A stretch of DNA of 64,000 nucleotides from NCBI GenBank assembly GCA_963836405.1, contig CAWIJL010000006.1, positions 124,001 to 188,000 of the forward strand, given 5' to 3'. The notes beneath the pieces were generated by a model that had not been told where the DNA came from, did not search any database, and saw only the letters and a list, made by a program, of their open reading frames with translations. The DNA comes from CAWIJJ01 sp963836405. GTDB lineage: Bacteria; Acidobacteriota; Terriglobia; Bryobacterales; Bryobacteraceae. The translations under genes and the position numbers were made by a program. Positions 35,941 to 44,633 of this stretch are shown in pieces (within the stretch, counting starts at the first letter, position 1; each line of letters opens with the position of its first letter).

Positions 35941-35963
35941 CCGGGGCGGGCAAACCGCCCCGG
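35941..35963 (+). terminator. Strong GC hairpin after the CotH gene
   Basis: CCGGGGCGG (35941-35949) and CCGCCCCGG (35955-35963) form a perfect nine-pair stem with a GCAAA loop, nine bases after the stop codon. There is no T-run, so it is a stem-loop terminator or mRNA-stabilising structure rather than a classic intrinsic terminator. Confidence 0.5.
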
Positions 35964-36047
35964 AGAGTTCCATCAGGGTTTGCGAAGCGAATGCGAAGGT
36001 TCATCATCGCCGTTCCGTCCTAAGCTGGAATCGAAGGAGCGAACCAG

Positions 36048-36401
36048 ATGAATCTTTCAAATCGGGTCCTGTTTTGGACGCCCCGCCTACTCTCAATCCT
36101 GTTCATCGCTTTTGTCAGCCTGTTCGCGCTCGATGTGTTCCAGGAGTCTCTCGGATTCTGGCGAACCATCGTCGCGCTGGCGATCCACCTCGTCCCGAGC
36201 TTCGCCCTGCTGGCGGCCCTGATCGTCGCCTGGCGGTGGGAGTGGGTCGGCACCCTGCTGTTCACCGCTTTCGCCGTCTTCTTTGCGGCGATCGTGCGCT
36301 CGAATGTAGCGGGCAAGTCGATGTTCGTGATTCCGTGCCTGCTCACCGCCGGCCTTTTCCTGATGAACTGGCTGAAGCGAGCCGAGCTTCATGCGAGATA
36401 G
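36048..36401 (+). CDS. Small four-helix membrane protein
   Basis: The 117-residue product has four hydrophobic segments (about 10-27, 38-60, 66-83, 91-108) and short polar loops. It resembles small uncharacterised membrane proteins (possibly the DUF7670 group) starting 'NLSNRVLFWTPR'. AAGGAG precedes the ATG at good spacing. Function unknown. Confidence 0.75.
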   Translation: MNLSNRVLFWTPRLLSILFIAFVSLFALDVFQESLGFWRTIVALAIHLVPSFALLAALIVAWRWEWVGTLLFTAFAVFFAAIVRSNVAGKSMFVIPCLLTAGLFLMNWLKRAELHAR

Positions 36402-36456
36402 GCGGGTACAGCCTTGACGCGCCAATCTGCGCATGCTAACTTTTTGATCGCCGTCG

Positions 36457-36987
36457 ATGGAGGCGGACATCGTGAGATCCTGCGCGATGGCGCTAGCGGG
36501 TTATTTCCTGTTGCTTCACCCCCTAAGCGGGCAGCAAGGGCAAACGGCCACACCTGTGGCAATCAAGGGATCGGAGACTCCGGAATCGATCCCCGATCGG
36601 GAGGCGTTCCGGTCGCTGTTCGCTTCGCTGAGCGACCGTCGGAACAATCCGCCGTCGTGGTCGCTCCGATCTGCCTTGCTGGAACCGGCCGGACTGAGCA
36701 AAGACGAGGAGGAGGCCGTGGTTGGAGCCGCGATCATCTACGGGGCAAAATGCGAGACGGCAGCTCGCGCGATTAAAAAGCTGCGCGAAGCAACGCCGCA
36801 TAAAAGCCTCAGCGAGGTGAGTGAAGCGGAAATCGATGCCGTGATGACGGTCCAGGGTAACGCGCTCGACCAGGTAATTCGCGACATCGAGAGCGAACTC
36901 GGCCCGGCATCGTATCAGCGGCTGTTGAGCTTTGTCAGGGACTGGAAGAAGCACATGACCCTGTTCCCCGGTCCGAAGTTCAATTAA
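36457..36987 (+). CDS. Hypothetical exported helical protein
   Basis: The 176-residue protein has a hydrophobic N-terminus ('CAMALAGYFLLLHPLSG') that reads as a signal peptide, especially if translation begins at the ATG at 36487. The mature part is mostly helical and polar, without cysteine pairs or known motifs. No family recognised. Confidence 0.6.
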   Translation: MEADIVRSCAMALAGYFLLLHPLSGQQGQTATPVAIKGSETPESIPDREAFRSLFASLSDRRNNPPSWSLRSALLEPAGLSKDEEEAVVGAAIIYGAKCETAARAIKKLREATPHKSLSEVSEAEIDAVMTVQGNALDQVIRDIESELGPASYQRLLSFVRDWKKHMTLFPGPKFN

Positions 36988-37002
36988 GCACGGGGGAGGA
37001 GA

Positions 37003-37482
37003 CTATCCCCGCCAGGCACTGCTGACGCGAGTCCAGGTCACTTCCAGGTCTTCCGGAAGAACGCGTGTCTCGCCGACCGCGGTCATGAAATTGGTGTCGC
37101 CGGTCCAGCGCGGCAGGGCATGCATGTGCAGGTGGCCGGCGATTCCCGCTCCGGCGCTCTTGCCCACGTTAATGCCGAAATTCAGGCCTTCGGGCCGGTA
37201 CACGGCGCGCAGTTTCGTCTCGCATTCGCGGGCCAGGCGCATCATTTCGAGCAGCGCCGGCTCCGTCAACGCCTCGAGCGTCGCCACGTGTGCGTAGGGA
37301 ACCACCATGAGATGGCCGCTCGTGTAAGGGTAACGGTTCAAGATGACGTAGTTGTGCTCGGCACGATGTACGATCAGGCTGACGCGGTCCTCGCATTTCG
37401 GGGCGGCGCAGAACACACACTCAGCCGGCTGCCCCGAGCTCGTAACGTACTGATACCGCCACGGGGTCCAGAGATAGTCCAT
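37003..37482 (-). CDS. HIT-family hydrolase
   Basis: The 159-residue protein carries the histidine triad H117-L-H119-M-H121 followed by 'ALPRW', and an N-terminal 'CVFCAAP' half zinc site as in actinobacterial/acidobacterial Ap4A hydrolase/phosphorylase-type HIT proteins. It acts on nucleotide phosphates such as diadenosine polyphosphates. It begins seven bases after the HU stop and is likely co-transcribed with rpsA and HU. Confidence 0.9.
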   Translation of the reverse strand: MDYLWTPWRYQYVTSSGQPAECVFCAAPKCEDRVSLIVHRAEHNYVILNRYPYTSGHLMVVPYAHVATLEALTEPALLEMMRLARECETKLRAVYRPEGLNFGINVGKSAGAGIAGHLHMHALPRWTGDTNFMTAVGETRVLPEDLEVTWTRVSSAWRG

Positions 37483-37488
37483 GAGGCG

Positions 37489-37824
37489 TCAGGGGTTCGG
37501 GACCTGTTCCGTCGCGGGCTCCGTTTCGGCCGGTCCCACCGGACCGGCGGAATTGTTGACTACGTCCTTCAATTCCTTGCTCGGCTTGAAATACGGAATC
37601 TTTTTGGCGGGAACTTCAACTCGCGCTCCGGTTTTCGGGTTGCGGCCGATCCTGGGCTGGCGCTGGCGCGTGCGGAAACTACCGAATCCGCGAATCTCGA
37701 TTTTGTCGCCGGAACGCAGGGAACGCACGATGCTGTCGAAAATTGCCTCCACAATGACCTCGGATTCCTTCCGGGTCATTTCCACCACGCGGGAGACTTC
37801 TTCAATCAGATCGGCCTTCGTCAT
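37489..37824 (-). CDS. HU/IHF-family DNA-binding protein
   Basis: The 111-residue protein has the canonical HU/IHF fold: 'TKADLIEEVS', 'GDKIEIRGFGSFRTR' and the DNA-wrapping arm 'RIGRNPKTGARVEVPAKK'. A 20-residue acidic Pro/Glu tail follows. It lies just downstream of rpsA, the same order as rpsA-ihfB in E. coli, which suggests an IHF-beta-like role, though HU cannot be excluded. Confidence 0.93.
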   Translation of the reverse strand: MTKADLIEEVSRVVEMTRKESEVIVEAIFDSIVRSLRSGDKIEIRGFGSFRTRQRQPRIGRNPKTGARVEVPAKKIPYFKPSKELKDVVNNSAGPVGPAETEPATEQVPNP

Positions 37825-37890
37825 CGGATTCTCCTTGGTGTCAATCGGTTACGAAACCGCAGTATCGCCTGATTGCCGGAAATTTGCAAG

Positions 37891-39588
37891 CTACTCCACG
37901 TTACGATCTTTGAGGCTCATGACCTCTTCGATGGTGGTTGTGGCGGCGGCTGCCTGCCGCTGATAATCTTCCAGCCGCGTCTTTTCCTCATCGTCCGCGA
38001 CCGCCCGCAGGCTCAGGCCGATCTTCTTTTCCGCCTCGCTCATCTTGATAATCTTGAAATCGCACTCCTGGCCGACCGTGACAGGAGGCTCTTCTCCCCG
38101 CCGCGCCGCAAATCCCGGGATTTCCGAGAAGTGGCAGAGCCCTTCGACCCCCTCCGCCAGTTCCACGAACGCTCCAAAACTCGCCAACCGGCAAATGCGG
38201 CCGTGTACGGTGTCGCCAACCTGTTGATGCTGGAAGTAGCTCTCCCACGCGTCCGGCTGCAATTGCTTCACGCCCAGCGAAAGGCGGTGCGAAGCCGAAT
38301 CGATATTCAGGATCACCGCCTGTACGATCTGCCCTTTCTTGAGGACCTCCGAGGGATGCTTGACGCGTTTCGTCCACGAGAGATCGGATACGTGGACCAG
38401 CCCGTCGATGCCCTCCTCGATTTCGATGAACGCCCCGAAATCGGTCATGTTGCGGACGCGGCCTTCCACTACGGAACCGACGCTGTAACGGCTGTCGATC
38501 GTGGTCCACGGGTTGGGTTCGAGCTGTTTGAGGCCCAGTGAAATCCGCCGTTCCTTGGGGTGGACTTCGAGCACGACGGCCTCCACCTGGTCGCCGGGCT
38601 TCACCACTTTGGAAGGATGCTTCATGCGGCGGGACCAGGTCATCTCGCTGATGTGGATCAGTCCCTCGACGCCCGGTTCGAGCTCCACGAAAGCGCCGTA
38701 GTCGGTCACATTCACCACCCGTCCGATGACGCGGCTGTGGATGGCATACCGCTCCACAACCGTTTCCCACGGGTCCGGCTCGAGCTGCTTGATGCCCAGC
38801 GAAACGCGCTCCTTGGAGCGGTCGAACTTGAGAACTTTGACGGTGATCTCGTCGCCGACGTGAAGCATTTCGGATGGATGCGTGATCCTCCCGTACGACA
38901 TGTCCGTGACGTGGAGAAGTCCGTCGATCCCTCCCAGGTCGATAAATGCTCCGTAGTCGGTGAGGTTCTTGACTACCCCCGTCACCACCGAGTCCTCTTC
39001 CAGGTGCTCAAGAGTCGTGCTCTTCCGGGCGACGATTTCTTCCTCTACGGCAAGCTTGCGCGAAACCACCACGTTCCCGCGCCGCCGGTTCAGCTTGATG
39101 ATCTTGACCGGAATATCCTGGCCGACCAGCGAGTCCAGGTTATGGACGGGACGGGGATCGGCCTGCGAGCCGGGCATGAATGCCTTAATCCCGATGTCCA
39201 CCGCCAGCCCGCCCTTGACCCTGCCCAGAACCCTGCCGGACACGATCAACTGCTCCTGGTAGGCCTTGTCCAGGTTGTCCCAGATGCGCAGCCGCGCGGC
39301 CCGCGTGTGCGAAAGGAGAACGTAGCCCTCCGGCTGCTCTCCGTGCTCGATCATCACGTCCACCGGATCGCCCGGTTTCACCGTAATTTCGCCGCTCGGA
39401 GTCTGAAACTGTTCGATCGGAACGATTCCCTCGGATTTGTACCCGAAATCGACGATCACGTCCTTGGCAGTGATCGACAGAACAGTACCCTGAAGAACTT
39501 CGTCGGCGGCAGGCGGGGCAAAGTGACTGTAATCCTCGAGAAGGTGTTCGTAGTTTTCGATTTGCCCGTTGTTTTGATCTACGGCCAT
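37891..39588 (-). CDS. rpsA: 30S ribosomal protein S1
   Basis: The 565-residue protein has six S1 (OB-fold) RNA-binding repeats, the third to sixth with the standard 'VKNLTDYGAFIDLGG.DGLLH' pattern. It delivers mRNA to the 30S subunit. GGCGGAGG four bases before ATG 39588 fixes the start; an in-frame upstream ATG would add eight residues. The promoter at 39739-39767 leaves a leader of about 140 bases, long enough for S1 autoregulation. Confidence 0.96.
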   Translation of the reverse strand: MAVDQNNGQIENYEHLLEDYSHFAPPAADEVLQGTVLSITAKDVIVDFGYKSEGIVPIEQFQTPSGEITVKPGDPVDVMIEHGEQPEGYVLLSHTRAARLRIWDNLDKAYQEQLIVSGRVLGRVKGGLAVDIGIKAFMPGSQADPRPVHNLDSLVGQDIPVKIIKLNRRRGNVVVSRKLAVEEEIVARKSTTLEHLEEDSVVTGVVKNLTDYGAFIDLGGIDGLLHVTDMSYGRITHPSEMLHVGDEITVKVLKFDRSKERVSLGIKQLEPDPWETVVERYAIHSRVIGRVVNVTDYGAFVELEPGVEGLIHISEMTWSRRMKHPSKVVKPGDQVEAVVLEVHPKERRISLGLKQLEPNPWTTIDSRYSVGSVVEGRVRNMTDFGAFIEIEEGIDGLVHVSDLSWTKRVKHPSEVLKKGQIVQAVILNIDSASHRLSLGVKQLQPDAWESYFQHQQVGDTVHGRICRLASFGAFVELAEGVEGLCHFSEIPGFAARRGEEPPVTVGQECDFKIIKMSEAEKKIGLSLRAVADDEEKTRLEDYQRQAAAATTTIEEVMSLKDRNVE

Positions 39589-39738
39589 CAAACCTCCGCC
39601 GATCGCTCTCATCGCCCTTTCCCCACCGTTCAGGCTGTTACTGGAATAGCGGGTCCGATTTTGGAAAAGCAGTTCTCACCGCGGGCGAAACCTACCTGTT
39701 TAACTAGCTACAACCACTGAGAGATCAGTATGTTAGCA

Positions 39739-39767
39739 AATATACGCGACTCATTTCTGGTTGTCAA
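39739..39767 (-). promoter_or_regulatory. Consensus sigma70 promoter of rpsA
   Basis: On the minus strand TTGACA (39767-39762) and TATATT (39744-39739) are separated by exactly 17 bp, a near-perfect housekeeping promoter. It lies between the lysozyme-like gene stop and rpsA, consistent with high expression of S1. Confidence 0.8.
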
Positions 39768-39885
39768 CGGCCCCTCCCGAGCTCTTGCGACGTTCTCCAC
39801 AGGATCGCGCAAACGGCACGAGGCGGACGCTCGCGATATTTCTTCCGGGCAGGCGATTTCGCGGGCTTTCTCGGGATGCACGCGA

Positions 39886-40359
39886 TCAGTTGACGGGAGA
39901 GATCCGCCGCATCACGAATTTGACCTTTCGGGCATACTCCACATTCGGATTGTAGGTTGCCAGAACCTGATCTAGCGCTTTGCCGCGGTAGCGCTCCGAG
40001 GCTGCCAGCCGGAAGCCCACCTGGTAAATGGCCGCGACCGGCGAAGCGAACCGGGCCCTGCCGGAGTCCCAACCGAAGAAGTTGTTGTTTCGCGCGGCTT
40101 TGCCGCCGGTGGACTCGATGAATGAAATGCTCGGCAGCAGGCGCCAGTCCAGGTCGTAGTTATCCGCCGCATTGATGAAATGCTCCGAATATCGCTCGGC
40201 GGGACAACGCGCCTGGGCGAAGAACTTGCGAAGAGCCTTTAGACGCGGGTCGTTGCGCATTTCCGGAATTGCGTCACGAAGAGTCTGGCGGGGGGACAAC
40301 ACAGAGGGAAGGGAAACGATACCCGCAAATACCAAACCGCTGGACAAGAGAATTCGCAT
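39886..40359 (-). CDS. Exported lysozyme-like/glucosaminidase-fold protein
   Basis: The 157-residue protein has a signal peptide ('LLSSGLVFAGIVSLPSV') and a lysozyme-like core: 'WRLLPSISFIESTGGKAA' with the presumed catalytic Glu, 'NNNFFGWDSGRARFAS' and 'LATYNPNVEYARKVKFVM', typical of short peptidoglycan hydrolases/lytic transglycosylases. It would act on the cell wall. It precedes rpsA on the same strand but rpsA has its own promoter. Confidence 0.75.
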   Translation of the reverse strand: MRILLSSGLVFAGIVSLPSVLSPRQTLRDAIPEMRNDPRLKALRKFFAQARCPAERYSEHFINAADNYDLDWRLLPSISFIESTGGKAARNNNFFGWDSGRARFASPVAAIYQVGFRLAASERYRGKALDQVLATYNPNVEYARKVKFVMRRISPVN

Positions 40360-40730
40360 CTTGATTTTCTCCTTGGTTTTGAAAGACTTGCGTCTGCCGA
40401 TCGCGTCATTCTGGACGGGGCAGTCGGAGGCGGAGGGTGAGCGATTGCGACCCTATTGCGCGGGAATTTACGGTACGGGCATAAGTGCAAATTATACCAC
40501 TCGCCAAACTGGGGAATGGCGAGTTGGACCCGTCCGAGGTGAGGCTCCGCACATTCTCGCGGCGCGCCGTTCCACCCAAAACGCCGCCGTGGAGTGTTCG
40601 CACAGCAACACGCCGGATGCCATACTAGTACTTCCATACTTTCGGGCGCGGCCCCAAGAGTGTCACACTATGTCAACAGGCGTGGCGTGTGTTTTAAGAG
40701 TGTTGGAGTCGTTTTTTTAGTGAGGATTCG
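40360..40730. other. 371 bp divergent intergenic region with inverted repeats
   Basis: The region separates the minus-strand lysozyme-like gene from the TPR lipoprotein gene. It contains ACTCGCC/GGCGAGT (40499-40505 and 40518-40524, 12-base spacer) and AGTGTcACACT (40659-40669), plus a T-rich stretch before the TPR start, whose ribosome site is GAGG at about 40722. No small ORF with family support was found. These repeats are candidate operator or attenuator sites. Confidence 0.4.
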
Positions 40731-43106
40731 ATGCGTTCCATGAAGATCATCCCAATGATTGCGGCAGTTCTGATGCTGGTGTCTTGCAACCGGGATCCGT
40801 CAGTCGCCAAGCAGCGGTACCTGGAGAGCGGCAACAAGTATTTCGAGCGTGGAAAATACAAAGAAGCCCGCATCTTTTACAAGGACTCCATTCAGAAGGA
40901 CCCGCGGTTCGGTCCCGCGTACTACAAGCTGGGGCTGACGGCAATGAAAATTGCCGAAACCAATGGTTCGGCCGTTAACGAGGCCGTGCAGGCGTTCCGC
41001 CGCGCGGTTGAACTTCTGAAGCCCGAAGACCCCGACCACTGGAACGCTGCCGTCAAGCTTGCCGAGATCTACCTGCTCGCCGGTGCCAACCAGAAAGAGT
41101 TCATGAGTGAGGTGGACAAGACCGTCGCCGGCCTGTTGGAGCGGGACCCCAATTCCTGGGACGGCTACCGCCTCAGGGGCGACGTGAACTTCAAGCGCGC
41201 CGTGGAAGCGGCCGCGTCGCCGGAAAAGTCGGAGGCGGTGAAGTTGCTGGACGCCGCAATCGAGGACTATCGCAAGGCCGACAGCATTAAACCGGACCAG
41301 CCAGGGGTACTGCTGCAACTGGCGCGCTGCATCGGCTCCAAAGGCCAGTTACCGGAAGCGGAGACCCTCTACCGCAAGGTTATCGAAATCGATCACGGTA
41401 ACAGAAGAGCCTACGTAGAACTTTACCGTCTTCTCGTCGTTGCGCGGAATTACCCCGCCGCCGAGCAGGTGCTAAAAAGCGGATTTCAAACCGATCCAAA
41501 AGACTACAATCTGCTGGTTTTGCTGGCTTTGCACTATTCTGCGCTGCAGCAGCGCGACTCCATGGTCGCAACCCTTCAACAGATCAAATCGCACTTCAAG
41601 GATTATCCCGACGCTTACCAGAAGGTGGGCGACTTTTACCTCCAGATCGGAGACGGCGACAGCGCCATCCGCGAATATCGCGAGGGGATCGGCCAGGATC
41701 CGTCCAGGAAGCTCGTTTATCAGAAGCGGATTATCGAGACGCTCATGCGCCAGGGTAAGCGGAGCGAGGCCGCCGACCTGAACTCCCAAATCCTGAAGGA
41801 ATCGCCCACCGACACCGACGCTAAGGGTTTGGCGGCGACGTTCCTCCTCGACAAGGGCGATATCGCTCAGGCTCTTGCGGACCTCCAGGGAGTGGTCACT
41901 CGCGCGCCAGACAATCCGGTCGCCCGTTTTAACCTCGGCCGCGCTTACGTGGCGCGCGGGGAATTTGAACTGGGCCGGCAGGCCTTCCGGAAAGCCATCG
42001 AGATTCGTCCCGATTACGTGGGAGCCCGCCTCGCTCTGGCACAACTCGAGGTGCTCAGGGGCGAGTTCGTCGCCGCCTTCAAAGACGCCGGCGACGTCCT
42101 TGCGCTTGACCGGAACAACCAGAATGCCACCCTTCTGCAGGCGACAGCCCTGATGGGCCAGCGCAAGTTCGCCGAATCCCGGGCTCTGGTGGAGAACGTC
42201 CTCAAAGTGAACGCTGCTTCGGCGGACGCCTATTACCTTCTCGGCATTCAAGGCCTTGCCGAAAAGAAGTACAAAGAGGCCGAGGCAGCATTCCAAAAGG
42301 TCACCCAGCTCAGCCCCGCTAACATGCGCGGGTTGCTCGGGCAGGTCGAGACGCAACTGCAGCAGGAGCATCCGGACGCGGCGCTCAAAATCCTTCAGGA
42401 CGAGTCCGCCAAATCTCCGGGAAGAACGGATCTGGTTCTCACCTTGGGCAACGTCTCCGCGCGCGCAGGCCGCTTCGATCAAGCCATCGGCTACTACCAG
42501 CAGGTTCTCGGAAAACTCGACCCGAACGCTCGCGCCCGCAGCGATATCTACCTGCGGATGGGTGAGGCCCAGCGCCGCAAGGGCGACTACTCAGGCGCCA
42601 TTGCCAGCCTTCAGAAGGCCAAAGAAATCCAGCCGGAAAACATGACGACCCTGGTCACCATGGGTATCGTGCTCGACACCAATCTGAACCGGTGGGCGGA
42701 AGCCAAGACGGTCTATGAGGCCATTCTCAAGGTGGAACCGCAGAACGGGGTGGCGTTGAACAACCTCGCCTTCATCATCGCCGAACACGGGGGCGACCTC
42801 GATGACGCTCTCACCAAAGCCACCCGTGCCAAGCAGGCCATGCCGGAGTTGCCCGAGGTGTCCGATACCCTGGGCTGGATTTATCTCAAAAAGAACCTCC
42901 CGGACGCGGCCCTTGATGTGTTCAAAGCCCTGGTCCAGAAGGTGCCGAACAGTTCCACATTCCGGTATCACCTTGGCATGGCGCTCAATATGAAGGGCGA
43001 CAAGCCGAAGGCCATAAAGGAATTGCAGGAAGCGCTGAAATACAATCCGAGCAAGGAAGAACGGGACGCGATCCAGCAGATGCTGAATCGCCTGAACGCC
43101 TCCTGA
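40731..43106 (+). CDS. Large TPR-repeat lipoprotein
   Basis: The 791-residue protein has a lipobox ('MLVSC', Cys19) and about 15 or more tetratricopeptide repeats with the W/L-G-Y-A-F-A-P pattern, running to the C-terminus. It resembles PrsT-like and PEP-CTERM/exopolysaccharide-associated TPR proteins, but no EPS or exosortase genes are nearby, so only an outer-membrane- or inner-membrane-anchored scaffold role can be stated. A T-rich leader precedes the gene. Confidence 0.85.
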   Translation: MRSMKIIPMIAAVLMLVSCNRDPSVAKQRYLESGNKYFERGKYKEARIFYKDSIQKDPRFGPAYYKLGLTAMKIAETNGSAVNEAVQAFRRAVELLKPEDPDHWNAAVKLAEIYLLAGANQKEFMSEVDKTVAGLLERDPNSWDGYRLRGDVNFKRAVEAAASPEKSEAVKLLDAAIEDYRKADSIKPDQPGVLLQLARCIGSKGQLPEAETLYRKVIEIDHGNRRAYVELYRLLVVARNYPAAEQVLKSGFQTDPKDYNLLVLLALHYSALQQRDSMVATLQQIKSHFKDYPDAYQKVGDFYLQIGDGDSAIREYREGIGQDPSRKLVYQKRIIETLMRQGKRSEAADLNSQILKESPTDTDAKGLAATFLLDKGDIAQALADLQGVVTRAPDNPVARFNLGRAYVARGEFELGRQAFRKAIEIRPDYVGARLALAQLEVLRGEFVAAFKDAGDVLALDRNNQNATLLQATALMGQRKFAESRALVENVLKVNAASADAYYLLGIQGLAEKKYKEAEAAFQKVTQLSPANMRGLLGQVETQLQQEHPDAALKILQDESAKSPGRTDLVLTLGNVSARAGRFDQAIGYYQQVLGKLDPNARARSDIYLRMGEAQRRKGDYSGAIASLQKAKEIQPENMTTLVTMGIVLDTNLNRWAEAKTVYEAILKVEPQNGVALNNLAFIIAEHGGDLDDALTKATRAKQAMPELPEVSDTLGWIYLKKNLPDAALDVFKALVQKVPNSSTFRYHLGMALNMKGDKPKAIKELQEALKYNPSKEERDAIQQMLNRLNAS

Positions 43107-43117
43107 GCCGCGCCCCT

Positions 43118-43651
43118 TTACACCGCTTCCGGAGGACGAACCGGACTCCGGCCGGGTTTGTCCGCGCTTGCCAGAATCAGGTCCCAGAGCGGCGAGGTCA
43201 CCCCGTAGCACTTCGTATCCTTCGCGAAATGATGATAGTAGTGATTCCGCCTCAGCGCGCGCAGCATCGCGCCGCCCGCCGCCTGGCTGTGGATGCGGAG
43301 GTGCACCGCTTCGTAAACGAGATATCCCGCCAGAACTCCGGCCACCACCGCCGCGGCAACGCCGGGTCCCGCGGCTGCCCAGAGTACGCCGAAAATTGCG
43401 CCCGCCATCGGAAGCGATAACCCGAGCGGCGCCAGGATGTACTTCGCTTCGGTCGGCCGTTCGTGATGTTCCCAGTGCGGCGCGAATCCGTGGAAGGCAA
43501 AGCGGTGCATCAGGTACTCGAGAGCGGTCCACAAGAACAGCCCCGCTGTAAATGCCCCTGCCGCACCTATTCCGCCGAGGCGGCCCCTTGCCAGCGCCCA
43601 GACGACCGCGCCCACCCCCAGAGGTCCAAAGATACCCAGGCGGACCAGCAT
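43118..43651 (-). CDS. Fatty-acid hydroxylase/sterol desaturase-family membrane protein
   Basis: The 177-residue protein has four membrane segments and a clustered histidine set typical of the di-iron hydroxylase family: 'YLMHRFAFHG', 'HWEHHERP', 'VHLRIHSQ' and 'NHYYHHF'. Such enzymes hydroxylate lipids or fatty acids (ScS7/CarS-like short forms). It is convergent with the TPR gene (11-base gap) and precedes no other gene on its strand that suggests a substrate. Confidence 0.82.
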   Translation of the reverse strand: MLVRLGIFGPLGVGAVVWALARGRLGGIGAAGAFTAGLFLWTALEYLMHRFAFHGFAPHWEHHERPTEAKYILAPLGLSLPMAGAIFGVLWAAAGPGVAAAVVAGVLAGYLVYEAVHLRIHSQAAGGAMLRALRRNHYYHHFAKDTKCYGVTSPLWDLILASADKPGRSPVRPPEAV

Positions 43652-43673
43652 GGTTCCAGTATATCCGCGCCGC

Positions 43674-44609
43674 TCAGCGCACGACGAATTCCACGCAGGC
43701 CCTCAGGTTGGCAACTCCGGCCGTGTAGCGCGCATCGCTGACGGCGAAGGCGACGGCGTCTTCCAGCCAGTCGTGCCAGACTCCGTCCGGATCGTGCGAG
43801 GCCGCGGTCAGCGTATATTCGGCGGGGCAAAGCTCGCAGCGGAAGCCGAAGCGGACTTCGAGCGTATCGCCGGCCGCGCGCGGTCCCAGCTTCAAACGCT
43901 CCAATTCGGTGTTGGTGCCGTAGACGTTGAGTCCGACGCGGGTGCGGATCATGATCCCGACCACCGGGTCTTCCACGGGCTCATGAAACTTCACCGTCAC
44001 GCGCACCTGGGCCAGTTCTCCGCTGCGCCAGACCATGGCCGGACGCCCGTCCTCGCCGATCGTTTCGATGCGCAGAAGTTCGGCCCGCCCGTCGCCGCGG
44101 CGCATGCGCGGGGCCAGCGGCGCGGTCACGGTTTCCCCCCACGCGCGCAGCCGCGAAGCCACGTGGCGCCGGTAAGCGGAGAGCATTTCCTCCGGGTCGC
44201 CGCGACCCGCCAGGCGGCCCTCGCGCAGCCACCACACTTCGTCGGCGAGCCGGCACACCAGGTCCTCTTCGTGCGATATCAGCAGCACGGTCGTCCCCGA
44301 ACGCCGCAGGCGGTCGAGTCCGATCGCCGCCCGTTCGCGAACCAGCAGATCCTGTCGCGCCAGCGTGTGGTCGAGCAGGAGCACACCTGCGGGCGCAAGA
44401 TTGAGCGCATCGTCCGGACCCAGCATCCGCACCGGTCCCGAGGTTTCTACGGAGCCCGCCGACGGCTGCTCCAGCCCGGCGGCGACCCGCAGCAGCCGCC
44501 CCTTGCCGGCGCCACTCTCGCCCACTATTCCGATCAGTGCGCCATCGGGCGCAGCGGCGTCGAAATCATCAAGCGGCGCGCACGTGATCCGGCGGAATGC
44601 AAGAGCCAT
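43674..44609 (-). CDS. Degenerate ABC ATPase fused to Wzt-type C-terminal domain
   Basis: The 311-residue protein starts like a polysaccharide-export ABC ATPase, with a P-loop at residues 30-37 reading GESGAGKG, i.e. Gly where the essential Ser/Thr should be. Only about 40 residues later comes a Walker-B-like 'GVLLLDH' (His81 in place of the catalytic Glu). The helical subdomain, Q-loop and LSGGQ signature are absent; the H-loop His113 ('LLISHEED') is retained. The C-terminal ~150 residues look like a Wzt_C-type carbohydrate-binding beta sandwich. No permease is adjacent. It is divergent from the methyltransferase gene by 24 bases. ATP hydrolysis is unlikely. Confidence 0.75.
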   Translation of the reverse strand: MALAFRRITCAPLDDFDAAAPDGALIGIVGESGAGKGRLLRVAAGLEQPSAGSVETSGPVRMLGPDDALNLAPAGVLLLDHTLARQDLLVRERAAIGLDRLRRSGTTVLLISHEEDLVCRLADEVWWLREGRLAGRGDPEEMLSAYRRHVASRLRAWGETVTAPLAPRMRRGDGRAELLRIETIGEDGRPAMVWRSGELAQVRVTVKFHEPVEDPVVGIMIRTRVGLNVYGTNTELERLKLGPRAAGDTLEVRFGFRCELCPAEYTLTAASHDPDGVWHDWLEDAVAFAVSDARYTAGVANLRACVEFVVR

Positions 44610-44633
44610 AAACGCTAGAATAACAAGCAGAAG

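Noticed and set aside
40659..40760. Sigma54-type promoter upstream of the TPR lipoprotein, as in PEP-CTERM/exopolysaccharide systems
   Set aside because: No GG-N10-GC element with the right spacing could be found, and no EPS genes are nearby.
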